Shown in pieces: positions 36,101 to 48,100 of a DNA stretch of 64,000 nucleotides (positions within the stretch are counted from its first letter, which is position 1; the number at the start of each line of letters is the position of its first letter). The translations under genes and the position numbers were made by a program. This stretch comes from Pelobates cultripes (lineage: Eukaryota > Chordata > Amphibia > Anura > Pelobatidae): positions 129,793,604 through 129,857,603 of the forward strand of contig OW240916.1 in the NCBI GenBank assembly GCA_933207985.1, read 5' to 3'. The notes beneath the pieces are model-generated. The model saw nothing but the letters and a program-made list of their open reading frames with translations, was not told the DNA's origin and did no database searches.

Positions 36101-39100
36101 TTCATCCAAAACTGAATACCAACTTTCATTTTCTGTGTTGGGCTGCCTCCTTGGGCTGTCAATGAGTCAGCTGGAATACTCTCGTATTGGCTGACAATAT
36201 CAGTTTTGTGCCAGTTGTTGCATCTCGTGTCAGCACAGATAGCTTCCTAGATGCCTTAGACAAGCTGCCATGGCTTACACACAGTCCAAAGTTCCTACTA
36301 CCAGGCTCCCGGGAAACTTAACTCTACAACTACCTGATAAAGAAAAAGCATAAAATCGGTTCAAGTTTTAAAATCTGCCTCTTCTGGGTGCAAATGACAG
36401 AGGAAAAATAAAAATAATAAAATCAAATAACAAATCATTCTGTTGTGAATTTAGGTCTGCCCAAAATGAATGTAAGATGTTGCCTGCCCCTGTAGGACTT
36501 TAGCTTCTATCATGCTCAGTGAAATTCCAGCTGAGGCTGGTGAAGTGTACACTATATATATCTGACGTAATGGAATGGCTTGACAAACACTTTCTAAACA
36601 GCTTATGCTTCATCCAGTGGTTAACAGAGTCTGAAAAAATGTTAGTTCACAATAGCTTTGTACAGGATGCCACTGTTTTTAAGGAAACATAAAAATGAAC
36701 ACTCAAAAGACTGCACTAAAGTATGCTTTTTCTATCCAAACCCCTAAGTCACAATAAATCCATCCATCTTTTCTTCCTTCAAATCAGGATTTGGTCTTCT
36801 CTATAGGAAGCATTTCACAAGGCAATGCCTAGCACTAATAACATATTAAGTAATTGTGAGCTCATTTAAACAAGGCCATCTTCACCTCTAGTCTCAGTCA
36901 ACATTGTGTATTTCAACACTTGTTGGTTTACATTTGTAAAAAACCTGCGGAGTATGTTGGTGCTATATAAATAATAATAATGGGCAAAAAGAAGATGAAT
37001 CTACAATAGCTGTAGAAGCACATTCTGCAAATTATGAAAGCTAATTTTTAGGGCATTTGGGTAAATGTTAGTAAATGCATTTGTTTTGTAACAAATATAT
37101 GCATTAAAAAAATACAGATATGCATTTTTTGACGTAAAGTGTCCGTCCAACAAAAAAGATTGTAGAGTTAAATATTTTCTAATTTAAAGGTTAGATTTTT
37201 ACATTTTGAAGAACATTCAGAGAGGACATAGTAAAAGTTCTAAAACCTGTTTTATTTATTTTTTATAAATAGGGAACATGTTGAATGTGCTCTATATTCC
37301 AAACAAATGCTATGCACCAGAGCTCCCAACGATGGAACAAGGAGCTCATTGTTCTTGTATGAAGAAAAGCTTCGGAGAGCTCTTTGTAAAATCCATTTTA
37401 TTGAAAAAGATTAGCATTCCACGTAAATCCACAAAATTAACTTCATTAAACAAAACACTGACCAAAATGGGTGAAATGGACATCAAACACAGACTCTAAA
37501 ATCAGAGGTCATACAAGAACAGTGGGTGTGTACCATACCTTGCCCCAATCTCTCTGGCTTTCAGTGCTGGCCGAGGGCATCTTTGCTTTCTTTTTACTCT
37601 GTTTGAGTTTCTCGCCAGCCTTCACCACTTCAGTGGAATCATTTTTACAAGAAGGACAATACCTGAAGATAGATATATAAACATATAAATAAAAGACATT
37701 TCTATTTTTATCATCTTATTATCTTTTACTTAAAAGAGAACAGACACTTCTCTGGAATTTAAACCATTAACTAAAACAATGAAAATCACCTAACAATTGT
37801 GTTACCTTTTCTCATGTGATGCTCTGCTTTCTTTTAAATGCATATTAAATGTACACTCCAGACCCCTACAGCACTGTAGCTAACTGAAATGTCTAAAAAG
37901 TGTCAATTTTTTTTAATTTTGCTTAAGAGTGCAAATTTTCATAGAAATTGACACTTTTATAAATTAACCTAGTTACACAGCCTTGCTTTTAAAGCAGACA
38001 ACCGGTCTGGTTACAACTCAAGAGGCAGCAATTGCTCAGAGCACCTGCCTTGCAAAGGTTTCTCATTGAGCTGTATTGGGAAGTCTGTGATTGGGCAGTC
38101 ACAGAAAGTCTGGGTGGGCATATAAAGGGAGGGTTCACAAAAGCAGCAGACAAGAAAACTGCAAGTTTTGCAAGATGTTTTTAGATATATCCCCAATACA
38201 AAAAAATGCATAATTAAATGTAAGCATGTTTTCAATAGGGTATATGTATTAAACAGGGATTTATTTTATGGCAGTGGGGCGTCCCTTTACAGATTTAGCA
38301 AATTACATTGTAATCCAATTCCTTAGCTCCCAACAATCGGGAAGGAAGGGAGAGACACGGTGAGGGCTTCACCAGTGACACGACCTGCATCACTATCAAT
38401 GGCCAGGCCCGCCCTGAAAAACCCACACACTGACCTTACCTACTGACAGACTGCCTGATCAGCTCCCAGCATTCAGGACTCTGCAGGGAGTGCTACTGAA
38501 GTGCTATCTGCATGGTCTACCCCGGCAAAAATGCAGTTCCCTGGTTTCCCCAAATGGGCAACACAAATAAACACAGACAGGAAATAAATAAAGACAGGAC
38601 AGGGCATTGAAAGCAGCACTGTTGGAAGGCTTGCCGTTCTGACAAAGCAAAGCCAGGACAAACACTGCAAATTGAATGTTTCATTTATCCTCTTCTCTTT
38701 GTCTATGCTGACTGGCAGGTGCAGAGGACCGAGCTTACAACAGTGACTTACAAAGAGCTAAGATGAATGCGCGCAGTTGCAAGAAAAATAAATAAAAATA
38801 AAGATATGGATTCTAGCGCCTGAACTGGAGGCGCACTGCTGAATTTTGAGAAACATTATTTTAAAAAATGGACACACATTCACGCAAACACAGATACACA
38901 AACTTATAAACATGCATACAATATTAAATACCAATATCCAGATTCATAATTACACCTACAAACATGCATATAAAAAAAAAAAAATGCAGTGATAGCCAGG
39001 CTCCAGGCATTTTGGCACAGAGTAGATGTGGTTCCGAAGCAAAAAACAAAAAAACAAAAAACACACCATAAATTATCCGGTGGTGCTATTGCCTTTGCGT

Positions 39101-42100
39101 TGGAGTCCTGGATCTGCCACTGGTGTATTTTCACATTTCATTTTCAGATTATTATATATATATATTACACACACATATATATATATATTTTCATATTCTG
39201 GGAAGTGACAGTTTCCTTTTAATGATCTCCTCAGCCTGACCTCTATTAGGTCTGCTTCAAAGCAGACATCACAGGTTCATGTTGAATCTCACCAGAAAAA
39301 AAAAAAATAAAAGAAGAAAACCCTTTCTCCCCCAAAAAATTACTTCTAGCATAGCAATTTATTTTCTATTTAATGTACAAAAGAAAAAGCTATAAAAATG
39401 ATAAAAAATGAAAATGCACTTTTATCACTATTTCTATTTCGTCAGCTGTACATTAAATATAATTTAACCCCTTAAGGACTGGACTGTTTTTGCGATGTTG
39501 TACATTTGCAACCAGGCATATTTTTACACTTTTGTGGTGTTTGTGTTTGGCTGTAATTTTCCGCTCTCTCATTTACTGTTCCCATACAAATTATATATTG
39601 GGTTTTTCAGGACCAAAGGGGCTTTCTTTACATACCATTATTTATATAATCTCATGTATTTTAATTTAAAAAAAATAAAAAAAATATGATGAAAAATTGA
39701 AAACAAATACATGTTTTGTGACTTTTACTTGAAAAATCTTTTACTCATCTACAAAAGCGAATGAAAAAAACTGCTAAATAGATTCAAAATTTTGTCCTGA
39801 GTTTAAAAATACCCAGTGTTTACGTGCTTTTTTGCATGTTATAGGGCTATAGGTACAAGTAGGATATTGCGGTTTCAAAACATACATTTTTAAAATTTAT
39901 CAATAGTGACATTGTAACACTATTATCTGTCATAAATCTCTGAATAACACACCCCACATGTACATATTTTTTTTAAAGTAGACAACCCAGGGTATTCAAT
40001 ATGGGGTATGTCCAGTCTTTTTTAGTAGCCACTTAGTCGAAAACACTGGCCAAAGTAAGCATTCATATTTGTTTGTGTGTGAAAAAGTAAAAAAACTAAA
40101 TTGAACGCTAATTTTGGCCAGTGTTTGCGACCAAGTGGTTACTAAAAAAGACTGGACATACCCCATTTGCAATACCTTGGGTTGTCTTCTTTTGCAAATG
40201 GTATGCCATCATGGGGGTAATTCTCATTCCTGGGCTACCATACGCTCTCAAAGGCAACGTAACCAACCTGGCCATTTTCAATGTAAAAATATTTGACCCA
40301 TATATTTGACCTTGTAACTTTCAAAAATGCTATAAAACCTGTACATGGGGGGTACTGTTTTACTCGGGAGACATCGCTAAACACAAATATTAGTGTTTAA
40401 AAACTGGAAAACGTATCACAACAATTATATCATCAGTAAAAGTGCTGTTTGTGTGTGTAAAATGCAAAAAAAGTCACTTTCACTGACAATATCATCGCTG
40501 TGATATGTTTCACTGTTTTGAATCACTAATATTTGTGTTCAGCGAAGTCTCCCGAGTAAAACAGTACACCCCATGTACAGGTTTTAGGGTGTCGTAGAAC
40601 GTTACAGGGTAAAATACAGTGCTAGCAAATTAAATTCTCTGGACTTTCGCCTCAAGGCAGGCAGGTCCCTCAAATTGCACCACAAATTACTGAATTATGA
40701 AATATTACATAGAATACGCATCGTAGAATTTAAATATATATGCATATTTATATATTTGAAGTCTACATGTATATTTATATAATTATTTATGTAATTTTGT
40801 ATATGGACATATGTATATTTCTTATTATTTTTATTTATTTTTATATACATAGATATATATACAAATTAATTCTAAGTGTATTTTGATATAAATATATATA
40901 TATTAATTTTAAAATACAGTTAGAATAAAATTTCATATAGCTATATAATTTTTTTTTAATTTTTTATTATTATTTAAAAAAAATTTAATTTAATTTAAAT
41001 TACTTATTATTTATATTTTATAATAATATATATATACAATATATATAGTTATTATATATATTATATATATACGTGTGTAATTTTATTATAAGTGTATTTT
41101 TATATTAATATAAGTACATATTAATATAAAAATACACTTAGTATGACATTATATATATGATATATAGACATATATTATATAGATATAATATATGTCTATA
41201 TATCATATATACACATATATAATTATTTTTATTTTTTTTATTAACACTAACTTTATTTTTTTAATTGATTTTACACTAGCAGGGAGACTGCCTGTCAGCA
41301 CAGGCAGTCCCCCTGCAGGCAGACACATGGACACCTATTGTGACCATGTGATCGCTGTGTTAAGCGATCACATGGCCACAGGGGTTCTAATTCAGTGTGG
41401 NNNNNNNNNNNNNNNNNNNNNNNNNNNNNNNNNNNNNNNNNNNNNNNNNNNNNNNNNNNNNNNNNNNNNNNNNNNNNNNNNNNNNNNNNNNNNNNNNNNN
41501 CACATATATATACGCACACACATATATATACGCACACACATATATATACGCACACACATATATAAAAACTTTTTATTTTTAATTAACATTAACTTTATTT
41601 TTGTTGTTGATTTTATACTAGCAGGGAGACTGCCTGTCAGCACAGACAGTCCCCCTGCAGGCAGACACATGGACACCTATTGTGACCATGTGATCTCTCT
41701 GTTAAGCGATCACATGGCCCCAGGGGTCCTAATTCAGTGTGGGGGAGACTGTCTGGGCTCACACCGGGAGCCACGCTGATCGCCGCCGGGGGAACGATGG
41801 CGATCAGGTAAGTACATTGGACGGTTAGGACGGTTCAGGACAGTCATCGGTCGGCAACGCAAAAATGCAGATGACGGTCCTGAACCGTCCTCGGTCCTTA
41901 AGGGGTTAAAATAATACTAATTAAAGGAACTGATCATCCACAACATTAAAACCGCTGGCTGACAGGTGACGTGAGTAACATTGATTATATTGTTACAATG
42001 GCACTTGTCAAGGGATAGGATATATATTACATAGCAAGCGTACAGTCCGCTCTTGAATGTCATGTGTTGGAAGCAGGAAAACATCTGAGTGAATTTGTTC

Positions 42101-45100
42101 AGGGCCAAATAGTAATGACTAGACAACTGTATTAGAGCATCTCCAAAAAAGGCACATCTTGTGGGGTGCTCCAGTTATGCAGAGATTAATACCTATAAAA
42201 AGTATTGCAAGGAAGGTAAACCGGTGAACCAGCGGCCAGGACCATTGGTGTCCAAGGCTCATTGATGCACATTGGAAGTGAAGGCTAGACCATCTGGCCC
42301 GATTATACAGAAAAGCTACTGTAGCTTAAATGGTTTGTTTTTTTGTCAGTGTTTATTGGTTGCCATGCAAAGGTATACTATATCAAAAATGAAAATAAAA
42401 CCTAGTAGTAGCAGCCTATACAAACACAAAGATAAAGAACCGCGCTTACAGCAGCAGTGGCTTAGTATCCAACAGCTTAAAATACATAGTAAAAACAAAG
42501 AAACACGTTACCTGCACTCTGGCCTAAATCCCCATGTGCATTTGAACAAAAATGGAGGCTCTTTAGTTCTATTCTAAATGGCCATTTGAACATATAAGCT
42601 CACCAGCCACGTCAAGGCAAGCCTCAATAGGTGAGTTCCTACATTAGCCATTAGATATGCTGATATCAGCCAAGAGTCTCCAGTGAGACAGGAAGGGGTA
42701 TTTTATAAACCCTTTAACATTTAACCCTTTATAGGGCTTCTGCACATACAATAAACTTTGCTGATATCGGACAAAGTGAGACAGAAAGGGATGTTTTATA
42801 AACCCTTTAACATTTAACCCTTTATAGGGCTTCTACACATTCAATAAACTTTGCTGGTATCAGACAAAGTATAGACGTCTCTAATGAGACATGAAAGGGT
42901 GTTTTATAAACCCCTACATACTTTACCCTGAATAGGGCTATAACATACAAATCACCTTGCTGGTATCAGCTAAAAGGCAAATTTCTCTGATGAGACAGGA
43001 AGGGGTGCTGCCCCTACATACTTATAAAGTCTTAATAAGACAAACGTGGGAAGGCTGGCAGCAATGTAACATAGCTGAGTGATACAAAATTCATATACAA
43101 ACACAAAGATAAAGCACCGCGCTTACAGCAGCAGTGGCTTAGTATCCAACAGCTTAAAATACATAGTAAAAACAAAGAAAAACGTTACCTGCGCTCTGGC
43201 CTAAATCCCCATGTGCATTTGAACAAAAATGGAGGCTCTTTAGTTCTTGGCGTGGCTGGTGAGCTTATATATTCAAATGGCCATTTAGAATAGAACTAAA
43301 GAGCCTCCATTTTTGTTCAAATGCACATGGGGATTTAGGCCAGAGCGCAGGTAACGTTTTTCTTTGTTTTTAGTAGCAGCCTATAACCTATTTTATGGTT
43401 AAAAGTGAAGTTAGCTACACATGGGCAGCAGCAAAGAGGCTCTAGTAATCAAAAAGGGAGTAGATTATTTCTAGGTTTCATAAAGTTAAGGAAAAAAGGG
43501 GGAGGAGTGGAGATCCAAGGTGTGAAGTAAAGTGAACAATAAACCTCATCTATGCAAAGAGATTTATCAAAGTGGCTTGATAAAGCATTTGCATAGAAGA
43601 AACATGTCAGTGTTTTATTAATATTTTATGCTACTTTTTATCTTAATTATTTTGTTCAACATAAAAAAAAATTTTTAAATGAATTTTGGACCTTCCTATC
43701 TGTTTTCTTAAAGGATTTCATCCGGAGGACGTATATCACATTCCTTGGTGGGGAACATACCATCTATGCTGTTTAGGATTGAACAATACTTCCTTGCTCT
43801 TCGTTTGTGAGTATATCTCCCGATTTAATATTTTAAGATCACAGAGTACTATATATATTTTTTTTATATTTCTACTATGCTACTGGAGCATTACCAACTG
43901 GCATATTAGAACACACTGAATGTGAACTTCTCTACTACTACTGCTGCTGGCCACTGGCCGAAAGATATTTCTACATACAAGACCAGGACCATCTACATAT
44001 CGATAGATGAGAATTATACCGTCCAGGCGCTGTGATCTGGAGCTGATCTTTAGCTCTAGAAAAGTGTAAGTGCAATTTCTTTCATCTGCTATATTGATAG
44101 CCTCAATACTACACTATATTTAGGTACTAGTTTTCTTATCTTTCATATTGCTCCACGGGACTTTGAAACCAAGGACATCATTAGAAAGCATTGCTTCCCG
44201 GCACTATCCTATTTAATGGAAGAAGGTTGCCTGGTATGATGAATACAGTTTTCTTTTAGATCAGGTGGATGCATGTTTGTGTCTTTTAAATTATCCATCC
44301 CCTGGGAAAGAGATGGCACCTGGATGCACTATGGGAAAAAGAAAGGCCAGCAGAGCCAGTGTTATGCTCTGGGCAAAGTTCTCCTGGTACAACTCGGGTC
44401 CTGGCATTCATAGATGTTACTCTGACATGTACCACCAACCTAGAGATTGTTGTAGACCATGTGCACCCCTCATGGCAGTGGCCTCTTTCAGCAAGGTAAT
44501 GCACCATGCTAAACAGCACAAATTGTTCAGGCATGATTCGAGGAACATGACCGAGAATTCAAGGTATTGCATTGGCCTCCAATGGCCTTCACAAGATATC
44601 AATCCAATTGAGCATCTGTGGGATGTGCTGGAACAACAAATCCGATCAGTGGAGGCCCCACATCGTAACCTGCAGGACTTAAAGGATCTGCTACTAATGT
44701 CTTGGTGCAAGATATCACAGACACATTCAAAGGTTTTGTAGAGTCCATGTCTCCATGCATCAGAGCTGTTTTGGCAGCATGGACTATACAATATTAGGCA
44801 GGAGGGTTTAATGTTGTGGCTGATCAGTGTAAGTTTTTATATATGTAAAACATAAGAACACACACACACATAGTAGCATAGTAGTTATATATACACACAC
44901 ATTTAATACTATATCATATTACATAGCAAGTTACCAGTCTTCGTCTTCTGGAATCTTGGCTAAGGGTGGATTCAGGCAGTATATATGGTAGGCCATATTG
45001 CATTCATCACATAGAAGCTGCATGTGGGCATCCTGCTTCCCACCACACAAGTAACAAGAACAGAACCTGCATTCGGTTTCTGGGTCAGCCTTGCAGTGTT

Positions 45101-48100
45101 TACATTCAGGTCCACTCTTCCCTGCAATATAAAGGGAATTGCTTGTCAAATATGACTCATTGGAAACAGTCTAGTTTTCTAGTAGAAAATGTTTACAAAG
45201 TCAAAGATAAGGCATAGTCCTACTGTGAAACATTGTGGGATCCAAATATTTGATTGTGTGTTAAATCATCTAAGGACTTTAATATACAAACAAAGCATGC
45301 TACAAAAAATGTTAGTGGCAAAAAAATAAAAAATAAAATTCTATGATTGAGACCTTAGAAAAAAAGGGATGTACCGAAATGAAAATTCTGGGCCGAAACC
45401 CAAAACAGAAAATGACTTTTTATCCATTTTATCCCCCGGGAGAGAGCTATGTGGCCCTTGCAGCCACAGCCTGGGAAGCCATGTTATCATACACTGTGAT
45501 TCAAGCTGCCTGGATCAATAATGGGCAGATCATCATAAAGTCAACAACAATGCAGATCCAAGCCCTCACTGGAGTTGGAGCGTATGATGGTGGTCTGTGT
45601 GTTATACTAGCTTCAGAACTATGCAGAGCTGCAGTCTAAAGACATGAACACCAGATTTTGCATAAGTACCTTTTTGTCTAAGAAGTTCTGATTTTAAAGT
45701 GTGCAAAAACAGCCAGTTTTACCAAAACTATATTATTTCATCAATATAAATCCAAATATAAACTAGTGCCTGCATGAAAGGCAGGGCCGTCTTTAATTTT
45801 GATTGGACCCTGGGAAAGCATTTACTTGGGCCCTCGAGTACATATAGTTACACACAAATACACTACCTGACACACATGCAGATACACACAGACTACATAT
45901 AGATACACTGACACACATAGACACACACAGATCCACAACCTGACACACATACAGACACACACACTGACACCATATAGATACACCGACACACATACATACA
46001 GAGACACACATGAAGATATACAGATACAAACACTGACACATACATATACACACACAAACACAAACGGACAACATACAGATACACATTCTGACAGACGTAC
46101 TGACACAGAGACACAGACAGCGATACTGAAACACACATACACAAAGACATACTGAACCACACAAACACTGACAGACACACACACACACAGACATATAGAT
46201 AAACTGACAGACATACTGGCACATATACACACAGACAGACGGACATACTGAAACACATATACACACAGACATTGACATACAGAACCACACGGACACTGAC
46301 AGACTCACACATAGACACACTGACACATACTGAAACATACAGACACTGACAGATTCACACACACACAAACACACAAATCCTGACACACTGACAGACATAC
46401 TTGCACACATACACACAGACAGACATACTGGCAAACATACACACATACATATTGAAACACACATACACTGACAGACATATTGACAAACAGACATACAGAA
46501 CCACACGGACACTGACAGACTGACAGACATACTGGCACACATACACACAGACACACACACATACAGACATTTTTACACACAAAGACAGACATACTGAAAC
46601 ATACATACTGAACCACACAGACACTGAGACACACTAACACACTGACAGACATACATACATACTGACACACACTCAGACACTCATGCAAAATTTGATAACC
46701 ACCCTCCAGTTTCTTACCTTTTCCTGGAGGGTGGCTTCCCTGGGGTCCAGTGGGCTGGCTGGGGTGGCTGGGAGTTAAGCTCTCACTCTCTCTCAGCCTG
46801 GCCCCCTCCGGAACAGCTCCTCCTTCCCGCGCTGCTCCTGTTTCTGTGGGAGGAAGTGACGCGCGGCTGTAACTTCCTCCCAGTGCTGCCAAAAAGCAAG
46901 GGCCCGGTCGCGCTGTTAAAGCGCCACAGTGCACGACCAGGCCCCTGCTGACATGGGCCCACCAGGTGGCCCTAAGTGCCTGGCCCACCCGATGGGCCCC
47001 CATAGTTTGCGGGCAGAGGGCAAACGGTGCAACTGCCTTGGGCCCCCCCAGCAGGAACAGGGCCTGGGACAGCTGCCCTGTTTGCCCCTCGTTAAAGACG
47101 TCCCTGATAAATATGCCATTTAAAGCACAGACATCCTTTCATCTACAGAGAATTCTACACAATAGCAGCATATTGTCTTGTTACAACTACTTGCTTGTTA
47201 GTCCACCTATTGCTGCAAAATTGTTTAAATAATAATAGGTGTTGGAGGACTATTATAGAGTGACTGAAATTGGTTATAGTAATGTTTACACTTTCTTTTT
47301 AAATTATACAATGTACCAAAAAAAGTTCTGCTGCTAAATGTTTCAGATAGACTCTCAAGCCTGCCTAAATGTACCAATTGCAGCATTTGTGAGAACAACA
47401 ATACGCAAAATAAAATTGATCATTGCCATAACAAACATGGGCTCTAATGTCTTTTAAAAAAAAAAAAAATTATAATAAAGAACACCTTTATCAGTCTGGC
47501 CGATATTATCTGCCAAAATTCTGTATTTTCAGCAATATCGGTATCGACCAATAAAGATACAGATATTGCTGATAATGCAGACCAGGGCCACCATCAAGGT
47601 CCTGGGGGCCCAGCACACTCTTACTTACCTTCCCAGCAGCTCCCCTGTCTAACTCTCGCGAGTCCCGCGGCTGTCAGAGAGTTGCCACGGGTTATCATGG
47701 CAACGCTCCACATGGCACACAGGCCACGAGAGTTAGACAGGGGAGATGCTGGGAAAGAAAGTAAGAGTGTGCTGGGCCCCCCAGGGAATGCCATAACCCC
47801 CCTCCATGGCCAGGTAAGAAGCAGGAAGGGACTAAACTAAATTTGAAAAAAATGTAATATATATATTTAAAAAAAAATTCCCCTTCCCCCCCCATTTTAC
47901 ACACATTATATACCTACACAAACAAACACAAACACACTGCATTCACTACACAAACACTACACACACTGCATCCACTACACACACACACACTCTGCATTCA
48001 CCAATCAAATACTCTCACTGCATCCACTACACACACATATATTCTTGAAAACATAAAAAATTCTGACTGGCATGTATATGTTGTGCATTTACTGTAATAA

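Larger units (their letters stand above)
39468..41905. mobile_element. Complete TTAA-flanked non-autonomous element, 2.4 kb (piggyBac-like)
   Basis: Left end CCCCTTAAGGAC after TTAA (39464-39467); right end GTCCTTAAGGGG before TTAA (41906-41909): 12-bp terminal inverted repeats and a 4-bp TTAA duplication, the diagnostic target of piggyBac transposases. There is no transposase. Inside are two long hairpins, an extremely A/T-rich region (40690-41275), two copies of a GC-rich unit around CAGGGAGACTGCCTGTCAGC (41279 and 41621) and the sequencing gap. A broken copy of the same family is at 1440-2084. Confidence 0.82.
41928..44829 (+). mobile_element. Tc1-like DNA transposon interrupted by a 1.9-kb repeat block
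   Basis: Termini ACTGATCATCCACAACATT (41929) and AATGTTGTGGCTGATCAGT (ending 44829, followed by TA) are inverted repeats. The left part 41990-42330 and right part 44215-44800 correspond to the two ends of one Tc1-like transposase gene. The central part of the transposase is missing, replaced by 42331-44214, which holds unrelated tandem and inverted repeats. A second fragment of this family lies at 26505-26690. Confidence 0.8.

Noticed and set aside
42650..43010. CRISPR-like or satellite centromere array
   Set aside because: Only about 3.5 decaying units within a transposon interior.
44931..45149. PHD-only protein starting at the upstream methionine
   Set aside because: The first eight codons are intron; splice acceptor at 45123-45122 and phase match with the Tudor exon show an internal exon.
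45343..45639. 98-codon plus-strand frame in a UHRF2 intron
   Set aside because: No homology, no splice or promoter context.
45793..46560. 255-codon minus-strand frame rich in Cys, Val and Ser
   Set aside because: Pure translation of an ACACAT/GACAGACATACTG minisatellite; no start context, exon signals or homology.
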